Assembly (NCBI GenBank): GCA_030168575.1
Contig: CP115555.1
Span: forward strand, 186,001 to 250,000
Length of the DNA: 64,000 nucleotides
Direction of reading: 5' to 3'
Origin: Methanomassiliicoccales archaeon LGM-RCC1
GTDB taxonomy: Archaea; Thermoplasmatota; Thermoplasmata; Methanomassiliicoccales; Methanomethylophilaceae
Made by a program: the position numbers and the translations under genes. Positions within the stretch are counted from its first letter, which is position 1. Every line of letters starts with the position of its first letter. The notes below the pieces were generated by a model that made no database searches, was not told where the DNA came from, and was given only the letters and a program-made list of their open reading frames with translations. Positions 45,456-54,544 of this stretch are shown here, piece by piece.

Positions 45456-46601
45456 TTACTGTTCTACGATGGAATAGTTGATGGGATCCCCGAACACGGA
45501 CATCTCCTTAGCCTTCTTTTCCATCAGATCTACGCAGTCGGGATCGCAGTAAAGCGCCACATCCTTTCCGTTCAGGAGCTGCGATACGCAGGACTCGAAT
45601 CCACCGAAGAAGAAGTCCACGGTGATGTTGGCGTAGGACACTGCTCTGCGGACCTTCGTACCATAGATGCCGACGATCCTTCCCTCCCACTTCTTGGCGT
45701 TGACGGTCTCCTGTGTGATCTCGCCGCTGAAGGGGATGATCTGCATGGTACCACGTGCCTTGTCCGGGACCATCTTCGCGATGAGCTGGGGCTCGGTGTG
45801 CGGATACGGTGCCGGATCCTTTCCGCGGAGTGCGGAAAGGGTGTTGTTCATTTGAAACATGGAAGGTGGCAGCAGACCTGCCGAGTATGATAGTTCTGCA
45901 TCCGAATAGAAACCTTCCTGGGTTCCCGAATAGATCTTCTCTGATTTCCTCAGGACATGGATTTCATCGGCCCACATGTAGGCGAGATCGACATCGTGAG
46001 TGGACAGGACGATATCCGTTCCGTTGTGGTGCAGCTGCTCCGCAAGCTCCATGAGCTCTAATGCCATCTGTGGATCCAGACCGGCAGTGGGCTCGTCCAT
46101 GATGAGGATCTCAGGGTTCATCGCCAGCGCTCCGGCCAGGGACAACCTCTTCCTCTGTCCGTAGGATAACTGAAGGGAGTTGGAATCCCTCTTCTCCCAG
46201 AGACCGACCTGCTCCAAGGCCCTCTTGGCCCTCTCATCGACCTCCTCCTTAGAAAGACCGATGTTCTTAGGTCCGTACTGGGCATCGGCCAATACGGTCT
46301 GTCCGAAGATCTGGTCGTCAGGGTTCTGAAGGACCACCGCTACATGGGAGCATAGCTCGCGCTTGGCCTTCTTCTTGTAGGACAGCGGCTTGTCCATGTA
46401 CAGGACGACTCCGGATGCAGGCTCAACCACACCATTCAGATGATAGAACAGAGTGGACTTTCCTGCTCCGTTACCTCCGAGGATGGCCGTCTTGACACCT
46501 TTCTTGATAGTAAGCGACACATGCTGTAGGGATGGTTTCTTGCTGCCCTCATAGTAGAACGTTATGTCACGGGTCTCCAACAATGCCTTCTCATCGGTCA
46601 C
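45456..46601 (-). CDS. cbiO: Cobalt ECF transporter ATPase CbiO (copy 1) with C-terminal extension
   Basis: ATP-binding subunit. Walker A GGNGAGKST, signature LSYGQRKRLSLAGAL and Walker B ILIMDEPTAGLD are complete. About 250 residues of ATPase are followed by a roughly 120-residue extension shared with copy 2 (PYPHTEPQLIAKMVPDK; GKDVALYCDPDCVDLMEKK). The extension has cysteine and aspartate residues that could sense metal, but this is inference. Overlaps copy 2 by four bases. Confidence 0.93.
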   Translation of the reverse strand: MTDEKALLETRDITFYYEGSKKPSLQHVSLTIKKGVKTAILGGNGAGKSTLFYHLNGVVEPASGVVLYMDKPLSYKKKAKRELCSHVAVVLQNPDDQIFGQTVLADAQYGPKNIGLSKEEVDERAKRALEQVGLWEKRDSNSLQLSYGQRKRLSLAGALAMNPEILIMDEPTAGLDPQMALELMELAEQLHHNGTDIVLSTHDVDLAYMWADEIHVLRKSEKIYSGTQEGFYSDAELSYSAGLLPPSMFQMNNTLSALRGKDPAPYPHTEPQLIAKMVPDKARGTMQIIPFSGEITQETVNAKKWEGRIVGIYGTKVRRAVSYANITVDFFFGGFESCVSQLLNGKDVALYCDPDCVDLMEKKAKEMSVFGDPINYSIVEQ

Positions 46602-47710
46602 ATTACCACCTCCGCCTTGATTCCGAACTTTTCAAGCGAGCGGATACGTTCCGACGCCATACTGACCATCGAATCGTCGCAGTACAGGGTAGAGTTCTTA
46701 CCTTTGACCGCATCCTGCATACACATCTCCAATGCATCGTACATGTAATCGATCTTGACGTCGTTCTTCTGAACGAACTTCTTGGCTGTGTATCCGTAAG
46801 CACCTACCGCTCCCTCGGCAGTAACGGGCTCGGTCCCGTCCTTCACGGACACAATCCTGACCTTTCCACCGACGGATTCCTTCGGAGCCATCTTGGAGAT
46901 GAACTGACTGGTCGTGCGCGGATACGGCGCCTCAGAGAGGTTACGCATCTTAGAGACGTAGGAGTTGACAGAGAACGTGTGGGGCCTGGCCAGACCTGCA
47001 TAGGCAGTCCTCTCGGCATCGGTGAAGTAGGGTTCCGGTTCCCCGGAATAGACCAGATCCCCATGGTTGAGGACGATGATGTCCTCCGCCCAAGAATAGA
47101 CGAGATCCACGTCGTGCGTGGACAGGACCACCGTTGTTCCCGTGCAGCAGAGCTGATCGACCAGCTCCATTACCTCACGGGCCATCTGGGGGTCCAGACC
47201 GGCGGTGGGCTCATCCAATACTAGGACCTTCGGTCTGACTGCAAGTGCTCCGGCGAGGGACACACGCTTCTTCTGCCCGTATGAGAGTTGTGTGGAGGGA
47301 CGCATGCGGAAATCCGTCATCCCTACCATGTCGAGCGCCTCGGTGATGCGTTGGTCGACTTCCTCTCTGGGAAGCTCCATGCTCATGGGGCCGAAAGCGA
47401 CATCCGATTCGACCGTTGACGAGAATATCTGCTCATCCGGATTCTGGACGACGACGCATATGTCGCTGCGGAGCTCCCTCAGGGCAGGTTTGGAATAGTC
47501 CAGAGGCTTGTCCTTGTACAGGACCACACCGGACGACGGCTTGAAGATACCGTTGAAATGGTAGAACATGGTGGATTTGCCGGCCCCGTTCGCTCCCAGT
47601 ATGGCCGTGCGCCTTCCCTCGTTCACCTTGATGCTTATGTTATTTAGGGAGTTCTTCGTCTGCCTGGAGTTGTACCTGTAGGTTACATTCTGCAATTCGA
47701 ACAATGCCAT
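46598..47710 (-). CDS. cbiO: Cobalt ECF transporter ATPase CbiO (copy 2) with C-terminal extension
   Basis: Second ATPase of the heterodimer: Walker A GANGAGKST, signature LSYGQKKRVSLAGAL, Walker B VLVLDEPTAGLD. The 370-aa product starts at ATG 47710 (MALFELQNVTYRY); the longer upstream reading lies inside cbiQ and is rejected. C-terminal extension homologous to copy 1 (PYPRTTSQFISKMAPKE; KNSTLYCDDSMVSMASE). Its ATG overlaps the cbiQ stop. Confidence 0.93.
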   Translation of the reverse strand: MALFELQNVTYRYNSRQTKNSLNNISIKVNEGRRTAILGANGAGKSTMFYHFNGIFKPSSGVVLYKDKPLDYSKPALRELRSDICVVVQNPDEQIFSSTVESDVAFGPMSMELPREEVDQRITEALDMVGMTDFRMRPSTQLSYGQKKRVSLAGALAVRPKVLVLDEPTAGLDPQMAREVMELVDQLCCTGTTVVLSTHDVDLVYSWAEDIIVLNHGDLVYSGEPEPYFTDAERTAYAGLARPHTFSVNSYVSKMRNLSEAPYPRTTSQFISKMAPKESVGGKVRIVSVKDGTEPVTAEGAVGAYGYTAKKFVQKNDVKIDYMYDALEMCMQDAVKGKNSTLYCDDSMVSMASERIRSLEKFGIKAEVVM

Positions 47711-48534
47711 CAGCTCACCCCCAGGAGTAACTGAGCCATACTGATCCAATCCTCTGTCTGAATGCCGAACCAATACAGTCCTGCCGCGGTGACTACAATC
47801 GCGACAAGCCACTTGATACCCATCTTGGCAGGCTCCGTGAACACAGGGAAATAACCGCGATAGTTCCTGCAGTCCAGTGCGATCTGCGACTTGTCGGACA
47901 GGTTAGTGGATTGAATGAATATTCCCACGGCGATCGCAGCCACTGTATTGATGGAGGTGCGGGCACCGTTGAATCCCATCCTGCTGCTGGCGGCAGCCCA
48001 CATTGCCTCCATCCTCTCCAAGAGAAGGAAGGCGTAACGGTAGATCAGCACGACGATCTCGATGAGTTCGACGGGCATGTGGATCTGCTTCATCGCCAAG
48101 GACATGTGCGGAATGGGTGTGGATGTTGCGAATGAGAGCATCACTGTGATTCCAGCAGTTCCCCTGAAGAGGATCAGCCATGCTTTGTTGAAACTGTTGA
48201 CGGTCATGTGGAAGTGCATCCACAGGAAGTCGGTGTCCCAAATGACGGTTGAACCGTCATCGTAGCCACCGTTGACCGAGATGACTCCTGCACCGATAAC
48301 AAGGATCAGGAAAGCCTCCAGGATCGCCAGGAATATAATGAATGGAATCTTGAAATTCGTAGAATACGCCATGAGGGCCAGTCCAACCCCCATCGTAATG
48401 AATGTCACGAGGACAGAGTTTGTGAGAATGTTCAGGACCAATATTGCTACGACAAACAGGAGTTTGCCCAGTGGTGACCAATTCAACATCCTCGAACTGT
48501 AAGCCAATGTGTCCATCTGTGTTTCTTCTGACAT
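47710..48534 (-). CDS. cbiQ: Cobalt ECF transporter transmembrane subunit CbiQ
   Basis: Membrane coupling subunit of 274 aa with five to six helices. The coupling-helix motif AASSRMGFNGARTS (A-A-x-x-x-R-G type) that docks on the ATPases is visible. First gene of the cbiQOO cluster, separated from cbiMN by 288 bases holding a terminator and an operator-like repeat. Confidence 0.9.
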   Translation of the reverse strand: MSEETQMDTLAYSSRMLNWSPLGKLLFVVAILVLNILTNSVLVTFITMGVGLALMAYSTNFKIPFIIFLAILEAFLILVIGAGVISVNGGYDDGSTVIWDTDFLWMHFHMTVNSFNKAWLILFRGTAGITVMLSFATSTPIPHMSLAMKQIHMPVELIEIVVLIYRYAFLLLERMEAMWAAASSRMGFNGARTSINTVAAIAVGIFIQSTNLSDKSQIALDCRNYRGYFPVFTEPAKMGIKWLVAIVVTAAGLYWFGIQTEDWISMAQLLLGVS

Positions 48535-48822
48535 CAGTTCACCGTTTGTTTCTAATCGTTGGGGGTACGAGTTGATCGTCGGGAAACACCGATAATGGCA
48601 CTCGTGATGTTTGGATTAATTATCCAATGTAAGGGTGGCACCACATTAGGGATTATAATAATGTCGAAAAGAAATTGATTTTTAAGAATAATTAGAAAAA
48701 CGTAATAATATTGGTGGAAAAAAATTACTAACGATATTTCACCAAACACATTTGTCAAGTAAAAAGATAAGTTGTTTACAGAGCGATGCCCGAGATTCGG
48801 GTCACCGCTCTGTTGGATTTGC
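48535..48822. promoter_or_regulatory. Gap splitting cbiMN from cbiQOO: terminator plus operator-like repeat
   Basis: Minus-strand hairpin CAGAGCG/CGCTCTG (48779-48785/48806-48812) with inner CCCGA/TCGGG directly after the cbiN stop fits a terminator. TTGGAT (48611-48616) and ATCCAA (48622-48627) form an operator-like inverted repeat in the cbiQ promoter region. AT-rich DNA at 48650-48720 can hold the TATA box. Confidence 0.5.
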
Positions 48823-49110
48823 TCATTCTTTCCTGGTGTAGGCACCGATGAAGTATCCGATGATGATAGCTCCGATCGCGGCCTGGAGGGCAAAGAGCAT
48901 ACTCTCGGTCTCACCGGGAAGCTCGTAGTCTCCGAAGATTCCGTTCCACCAGGACTCATAGCCGGGGTCGACCTCTTCGACGATTCCCTCTGCACCATCG
49001 TCTGCTCCACCGAACTCCCAGTCCTGTGATGCTCCGTAAGCGAGAACTGCGATGACCAGGAGTGCGATGATTGCGAAACCTGCAATGTAGACTGTCTTAG
49101 ACTCTGCCAT
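48823..49110 (-). CDS. cbiN: Cobalt transport protein CbiN
   Basis: Small accessory subunit of 95 aa with two membrane helices (IAGFAIIALLVIAVLAYG and LFALQAAIGAIIIGYFIGAY) flanking an acidic extracytoplasmic loop with GAEGIVEEVDPGYESWW. Required with CbiM for metal loading. Two-base gap from cbiM. Confidence 0.9.
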   Translation of the reverse strand: MAESKTVYIAGFAIIALLVIAVLAYGASQDWEFGGADDGAEGIVEEVDPGYESWWNGIFGDYELPGETESMLFALQAAIGAIIIGYFIGAYTRKE

Positions 49111-49112
49111 TT

Positions 49113-49784
49113 TCAGGCCTCCTTTGCTGCTGCCTTTGCGGCGATCTCACCAGCGATGTCGAAGATCTCGGGCTTGTTCCTCATGAGGTAGATACCGAAC
49201 ATGTAGAACAGAATGCACTCGACGACCGACAAGGGGATCTGAGTGAGAGCGTAGTTGGACAGGAAGTTGACGAATGCCTCAATAGACTGCCCGTGGTTGA
49301 GTGTCATCTGGAAGGCTGTGACGACATATGTCATCCAGTCTGCGATGAGCGCTGTGATACCAAGGCTGATAGGCATGCTAACTCCGCCCTTCATCATTGC
49401 TTTCCAAATGAGTACACCGAAGAAAGGTCCGATGATACCCATGGAGCAGATGTTGGCTCCGAGTGTTGTGAGTCCTCCGTGCGCCAGAAGCAGTGCCTGG
49501 AAGATCAGAACGATAGTTGCGAGGAATGCAGTGACCGAGACTCCATAGAGTGCTGCGGAGAATCCTGTTCCTGTAGGGTGTGAGCTCGATCCTGTTACGG
49601 AAGGGAGCTTCAGCGACGAGAGCAGGAAGATGAAAGCGCCGGCGAGGGCAACTGTCATCTTCTGCTCGGGGTGCTCGCGAACGAGCTCGATGACTTTCTT
49701 GGCTCCAAGAGCGACGAAGGGGATCGCAATGATAAACCACACTGCGCACCAGATCGGGTCAAGGAAACCTTCCATTATGTGCAT
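49113..49784 (-). CDS. cbiM: Cobalt ECF transporter substrate-binding component CbiM
   Basis: Binds Co(II) through its N-terminus: MHIMEGFLDP carries the conserved His2 ligand, and the SSHPTG motif near residue 68 supplies a second histidine. 223 aa, about seven helices. Feeds cobalt to corrinoid synthesis, in high demand in methyl-reducing methanogens. The start places the metal-binding histidine at position 2, which fixes the start codon. Confidence 0.95.
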   Translation of the reverse strand: MHIMEGFLDPIWCAVWFIIAIPFVALGAKKVIELVREHPEQKMTVALAGAFIFLLSSLKLPSVTGSSSHPTGTGFSAALYGVSVTAFLATIVLIFQALLLAHGGLTTLGANICSMGIIGPFFGVLIWKAMMKGGVSMPISLGITALIADWMTYVVTAFQMTLNHGQSIEAFVNFLSNYALTQIPLSVVECILFYMFGIYLMRNKPEIFDIAGEIAAKAAAKEA

Positions 49785-50095
49785 TTATTTCACCATCCAA
49801 TGGGATAGTACCAGGACATAGATTCCTAGGTACGTTTTTATCAAATTAATCATGATATGATTATTCGATTGGTCGGTAAATCCAACTATGTAATATTAAA
49901 AGGTTAGTCAACTTTAACGCTCTTTTAGGGTTATTTATCTACTATTTTGATAACCTTATCTAATTTTTTTAAGCTATGCCTAAAAATACCATATATAGAA
50001 TTGACCTTTCAGTCTTTCACTCATATTTCTTAAGAAATTTCTACGGTAGATGGATGTGACTAGTAAACTGTGACCGCCGTCTGATATCTATCGGT
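49785..50095. promoter_or_regulatory. cbiMN promoter region with 17-bp palindrome
   Basis: TAATCAT (49847-49853) and ATGATTA (49857-49863) form a perfect inverted repeat with a three-base centre, about 63 bases before cbiM, next to AT-rich TATA candidates. A metal-responsive repressor site is plausible. No cobalamin riboswitch is evident. The remaining AT-rich DNA holds no gene. Confidence 0.55.
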
Positions 50096-50980
50096 TCATA
50101 ATCCATTACTCATGATGATCTTGGGGTAGAGATAGAACAGCCACAGCATCATGGCGAAACCGCCTATCGCCGTCCCGTATCCCGGTATCAGGCTCAGGGG
50201 GATCAGGAGAATCAGAGCGTCGGCTAGCATCCCTGCTACATAGATCTTAGCCTTATTCTTCAGGGAAATATCGGGCACTTTGTAGCTTACATATCTGCGC
50301 TCCAGTACCTTCCCCAGGATCATGCCGTAAATGAATCCCATGTATTCCAATACCTTCGTCGTTTCCACATTCCAAACGAACAGAGCCGTCGCGAATAAGA
50401 TGGTGAATAACGCAACGTACACCAAATCAATGAAAAGATGTCTGCGATCGTTCCCATATGCCCAATCCACCGCCTTCCAGGCTGTGACCGCCGATAATGC
50501 TCCGACGGCTAATCCTGCGATGATGTCCAACGGCGTATGGACACAGAGGATCAATCTGGAGAACATCACCAGAGATGTCAGCACGATCATTGAGCACGCG
50601 AACCACACGTTCCTGCCAAAAATGGCCGCCGGTATGAATGATGATACGGTCATGGCTGTATGACCGCTGGGTAGCGACGGCCCGTTGGCATGGACTCCCG
50701 ATACGTGTTCTATGCGCGGATCGATCTCCCAGGGTCTCGGCTGCCCTATCCCGTACTTAGACAGCATCGAGAAGACCATCGCCGGAATGCAGGACAGACC
50801 TAGGATTTCCCCCTGCTTCTTGTCGATGGTCCAGTAGAACGCAGCGACTATCATTATCGGCAGCACCAGATAGACGATCCTGGAGGACATTGCTTGGAAA
50901 AGGTCCCCCAGAATCGGATATTCCATCCTGAGCTCCTGCAGATGGTACAGCAGCTCGATGCCCGTCCACATCCGTTTCAC
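50096..50980 (-). CDS. PAP2-superfamily membrane phosphatase
   Basis: Integral phosphatase, probably acting on lipid or polyprenyl phosphates. The three PAP2 motifs are in order: KYGIGQPRP near residue 74, PSGHTA near 102 and SRLILCVHTPLDIIAG near 141. 294 aa with about eight helices. Overlaps the DUF853 gene start region by four bases. Confidence 0.9.
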   Translation of the reverse strand: MKRMWTGIELLYHLQELRMEYPILGDLFQAMSSRIVYLVLPIMIVAAFYWTIDKKQGEILGLSCIPAMVFSMLSKYGIGQPRPWEIDPRIEHVSGVHANGPSLPSGHTAMTVSSFIPAAIFGRNVWFACSMIVLTSLVMFSRLILCVHTPLDIIAGLAVGALSAVTAWKAVDWAYGNDRRHLFIDLVYVALFTILFATALFVWNVETTKVLEYMGFIYGMILGKVLERRYVSYKVPDISLKNKAKIYVAGMLADALILLIPLSLIPGYGTAIGGFAMMLWLFYLYPKIIMSNGL

Positions 50981-52449
50981 TTCTTGCCGAACAGACTCTT
51001 GACCAGGCTGTTGCCTATTGTTCTTCTCGCGGACCTCGCCATATTGTTCACTGCCCTCTCGGCTGTCTTCTGTGCGGCGCTCTTGGTGGTCTTCTTAGCG
51101 GTAGAGGTCTTCGAAGCAGTCGCCTTGGCTGCCTTCTCCTGCTGCTTTGCCTCCTCCTTCTTGGATTTCTCGTTGAGCTTCTGTATCGCCTCATAGGCGG
51201 AATGACGGTCCACGGTGTTCCTATATTTCTTGTCCAACGGAGATGTGCGGATCATCTTGTCGTAGCCCTCGCTGTCGAGAGCCTTCAGAGAACTCTGAGG
51301 CGGAAGGATGAATGCCCTCTCGACGATGGACGGCGTACCGTTCTCGTCCAGGCATGAGACCAACGCCTCGCCCACTCCAAGCTCCATTATCGCTTCCTCT
51401 GTCTTGAACGCCTTGTTCGCACGGAACGCTCCAGCAGCTGCCTTCACGGCCTTCTGCTCGGCCGGGGTGTATGCGCGCAGGGCATGCTGTATGCGGTTGC
51501 TGAGCTGAGCGAGGACGGAATCAGGTATGTCCGATGGGCTCTGAGATACGAAGTATATGCCCACGCCTTTGGACCTGATGAGCTTGACCATCTGCTCGAT
51601 CTTCTGCACCAAGGACTTGGGCGCGTCGGAGAACAGCATGTGAGCCTCGTCGAAGAAGAACACCAGCTTAGGCTTGTCCAGGTCCCCTGCTTCGGGAAGC
51701 CTCTCGAAAAGTTCCTGCATCAGCCACATCATGAACGTCGCATAGAGCTTGGGGCTCCTGGAGAGCTTCTCGGAGTTCAGGACGTTGATGATTCCCTTGC
51801 CGTCCTTGTCCGTCTGCATCCAGTCCTCGATGTCCAGTGCGGGTTCTCCGAAGAAGAAGTCGCCTCCCTCATCCTCGAGTGAGCGCAGGGACCTCTGGAC
51901 CGCAGCGAGACTCTGAGTGGACATGTTACCGTACTCGGCTATGTAATCGTCCTTGTTCTCGTTCACGTACTGGAGTACGGCCCTCAGATCCTTGGTGTCG
52001 ATGACGTCCCATCCCTCGTCCCTGCAGATCCTGAACACGACTGTGAGCACATCTGCTTGGATATCGGAGAGATTCATCAGTCTCGCCAGCAATGTCGCAC
52101 CCATAGATGACATGGTGGTCCTGACGGGGTGACCGGTGTCCCCATAGACATCCCAGAACCTTGTGGGGAATGCCTTGAAGCTCCAGTCGTCGATGCCGAA
52201 TCTATCGACGCGCTTACGCATCTTCTCCGTGTCCTCGCCGGCGCGGCAGATCCCACCAACATCTCCCTTCATATCCGCAAAGAATACGGGAACGCCTGCA
52301 TCGCTGAACGACTCGGCCAGAACCCTCAGGGTGACAGTCTTCCCTGTACCGCTGGCCCCGGTTATCAGACCGTGCCTGTTGGCCATCTCGGGATAAAGGT
52401 AAACCCTCTTGTCACTGCTTGCGATCCAGATCTTGTTGTCCGAGTACAT
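50977..52449 (-). CDS. DUF853 (HerA-like) P-loop ATPase
   Basis: A 490-aa ATPase of the HerA/FtsK superfamily. Walker A GASGTGKT at residues 31-38, Walker B LVFFFDEAHMLF near 265, C-terminal arginine-containing ATPase region near 330. The last about 90 residues are a Lys/Ala-rich linker. The family is widespread, with no settled function; DNA pumping or export are suggestions only. Coupled to PAP2. Confidence 0.88.
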   Translation of the reverse strand: MYSDNKIWIASSDKRVYLYPEMANRHGLITGASGTGKTVTLRVLAESFSDAGVPVFFADMKGDVGGICRAGEDTEKMRKRVDRFGIDDWSFKAFPTRFWDVYGDTGHPVRTTMSSMGATLLARLMNLSDIQADVLTVVFRICRDEGWDVIDTKDLRAVLQYVNENKDDYIAEYGNMSTQSLAAVQRSLRSLEDEGGDFFFGEPALDIEDWMQTDKDGKGIINVLNSEKLSRSPKLYATFMMWLMQELFERLPEAGDLDKPKLVFFFDEAHMLFSDAPKSLVQKIEQMVKLIRSKGVGIYFVSQSPSDIPDSVLAQLSNRIQHALRAYTPAEQKAVKAAAGAFRANKAFKTEEAIMELGVGEALVSCLDENGTPSIVERAFILPPQSSLKALDSEGYDKMIRTSPLDKKYRNTVDRHSAYEAIQKLNEKSKKEEAKQQEKAAKATASKTSTAKKTTKSAAQKTAERAVNNMARSARRTIGNSLVKSLFGKK

Positions 52450-52565
52450 GCGTAATCACCGGCGGAACTAATCTTCCGACGGTCTGTGAATGACGTGAAG
52501 ATAGATAAGTGGTTGCTGTCCGATGATTGATAACATATTTTATGACAAAAAGCACTCTCCAGACC

Positions 52566-52955
52566 ATGACCACATTGATCGTATACTCGGGCGGTTCCAA
52601 CACCACCGCCGTTGCGAACTACATCGCAGGCAAGACCTCGGGAAAGGCTGTTACTGCAGGAGCTGCAGGGAATGAGGACCTCTCCGCTTACGACACCATC
52701 ATCATCGGAAGCAGGGTCCACGCCGGAAGGATCCCCAAGGACCTGGTGGAATATGTCGCCAAGAACAAATCTGTCATCGACCAAAAGAAGACTGGATTCT
52801 ACCTCTGCTGCATGTACAACGATGACAAGGGACAGAATCAGGTGGAGAAGATCGCATCCGAGCTCGGAATCGAAAAATGCATCTTCATCAACAAAGCGAA
52901 GAAGGTCGTCAAAGAGGATCCCTCAGCGATCGATTCCTTCGTAGCTGGTCTCTGA
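52566..52955 (+). CDS. Flavodoxin-domain protein
   Basis: A 129-aa flavodoxin-like electron carrier: N-terminal FMN phosphate loop LIVYSGGSNTTAVA, then YDTIIIGSRVHAGRIP and GFYLCCMYNDD. Related to the menaquinone-dependent protoporphyrinogen oxidase/flavodoxin group. The ATG at 52566 is used because it starts exactly at the flavodoxin strand. Confidence 0.88.
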   Translation: MTTLIVYSGGSNTTAVANYIAGKTSGKAVTAGAAGNEDLSAYDTIIIGSRVHAGRIPKDLVEYVAKNKSVIDQKKTGFYLCCMYNDDKGQNQVEKIASELGIEKCIFINKAKKVVKEDPSAIDSFVAGL

Positions 52956-53020
52956 AAAACTTACGGCACCTCTCTGAGGTGCCCCTTCGATTACTTCTTC
53001 TCCGAATCCGAATGGACCTC

Positions 53021-53431
53021 TCAATCATCCCACTCCGTCACACCTTCAGAATCGGATAGAGCCGATTTGTGGAAAACGGGTTCCTCGATACCTCTCCGTT
53101 TCTGATCCAAGTAATCGTGGTACACCTCCAGAACTGTACGCGACAGTAGGACGAGCACGAACACGTTGGTTATCGCCATGGCGGCATTGAAGGTATCGGA
53201 TATGAGGTCCATCATGGACATGTCTATTAGGCTGGCGCCGAACACCGTCAGGATTGCCAGTATACGTAGGACCAATATGACTTTGTGATCATCCTTCACG
53301 AACCTGATGTTGCCCTCGGACATCGCATACTCTCCCATGAGGCTCGTGAACGCGAAGAAGAACAGGAACAGGCTTATCGTAGCTGCTGCCCAAGATATCA
53401 TTCGAAAATTGGTGTTTGGCGTTAATATCAT
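53021..53431 (-). pseudogene. C-terminal remnant of an AGCS alanine/sodium symporter
   Basis: The 136 aa correspond to the last three helices of an AGCS transporter (SLFLFFFAFTSLMGEYAM; MDLISDTFNAAMAITNVFVLV; LSRTVLEVYHDYLDQK). A full symporter needs about 450 residues, and nothing upstream (53432-53519) continues it. Probably a decayed gene; a short membrane protein reusing the fragment cannot be excluded. Confidence 0.6.
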
Positions 53432-53519
53432 TTTCTTAGAGCGAAGCCAGGGTTTGGTGCGGCTCCACGTTTTTGAACGATGAGTACCGCCGAGGTTCGA
53501 ATGATCGGATTCTTGACCC

Positions 53520-54476
53520 TCAATGGGCCGAGGGATCGTTCTCGGATAACCTCACCAGGGATCCGATCCTGTCCACTATGCCGTCGATCGCTCCTTCCTC
53601 GTATCCGATTGCGATAGCGTCCGTAGGGCACTCCTCCGCACACCTGCCGCATCCCCTGCAGAGTCCTTGATCTATTGTGAATTTACCCTCGACAATCTTA
53701 ACTGCCTTGGTAAAGCAAATCTCTTCACATGATCCGCAGCCTATGCATTTGGAGGTGTCGAGATCCACCGTGACCCCTTCCATGCGCCTGAATGTCCTGC
53801 CTATGGTATCAGAGATATCTCTGGTCACATTCCAAAGGCAGCAGCAGGGACAGCAGTTGCAGATGGTCATCAGGTCCTTCTTGTCACCCGTGCTCAGCCA
53901 TATGCTGTCCAGCTTGTTCCTGCCAACGATATGGACCAATCCCTCTTTGCCGCACTCGTCGATGTAGGCCACTGCCTCCTCGTGAGTGGCGAGATGACCG
54001 AAATCGGAAGGGATCTTATGCACTCCTTTCCCTAGGAAGATACATCCGCGGTCCACGGGGTAATCCTCACACTTACTGGACCTACGGCAAAGACAGAAGT
54101 TCATGATGAAGACATCGTTAGCACGCCTGATCAGGGACTTGACCACATCGCTCGGGAGCACTGTGGATTCCCCCGCATCCTCGATCTCGATATTCGCATT
54201 CACGGTCTTCCTGACGACGTTGTCCTTCGGCAGGACTATCATGTCATCGCCATCGAACAAGGTCTTCGATATCACCTTGTCAAAGGTCTTGTACCTGCGG
54301 GTATACGAAGCCAGCTTGTACCTCCACCCGAAGATGTGCTTGAGCAGCCTGACCGACATGCGGGGAATGATCTCCATACAGACGGTTGCAACCATAATAC
54401 TAATAAAAACCTGCTCTACGACAGATGACGAATAGGTCAATCTTCTGAACAATACATCCAACCAATGTACCAGCAC
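53520..54476 (-). CDS. Membrane-associated 4Fe-4S protein with cysteine-rich centre
   Basis: A 318-aa protein. A short hydrophobic N-terminus is followed by a middle domain with cysteine groups NFCLCRRSSKCEDY near residue 126 and TICNCCPCCCLW near 207 (six cysteines in eight positions), and a C-terminal two-cluster ferredoxin (CIGCGSCEEICFTKAV and CRGCGRCAEECPTDAI). Widespread in methanogens and anaerobes without assigned reaction; probably redox. The first methionines are ambiguous. Confidence 0.8.
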   Translation of the reverse strand: MLVHWLDVLFRRLTYSSSVVEQVFISIMVATVCMEIIPRMSVRLLKHIFGWRYKLASYTRRYKTFDKVISKTLFDGDDMIVLPKDNVVRKTVNANIEIEDAGESTVLPSDVVKSLIRRANDVFIMNFCLCRRSSKCEDYPVDRGCIFLGKGVHKIPSDFGHLATHEEAVAYIDECGKEGLVHIVGRNKLDSIWLSTGDKKDLMTICNCCPCCCLWNVTRDISDTIGRTFRRMEGVTVDLDTSKCIGCGSCEEICFTKAVKIVEGKFTIDQGLCRGCGRCAEECPTDAIAIGYEEGAIDGIVDRIGSLVRLSENDPSAH

Positions 54477-54504
54477 ACGTCTTTTTGGCCCGTTCCCTTA
54501 ACAA

Positions 54505-54514
54505 TTTTTATATT
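54505..54514 (+). promoter_or_regulatory. TATA box of the first CPA2 antiporter gene
   Basis: TTTTTATATT lies 31-40 bases before the ATG at 54545, close enough that the transcript would be nearly leaderless. Confidence 0.5.
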
Positions 54515-54544
54515 AACATATGCACGTACGTCTTTAGGGATGAG

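Noticed and set aside
49785-50095. Cobalamin riboswitch upstream of cbiM
   Set aside because: No B12-box-like or conserved multi-stem structure visible, only a short palindrome and AT-rich DNA.
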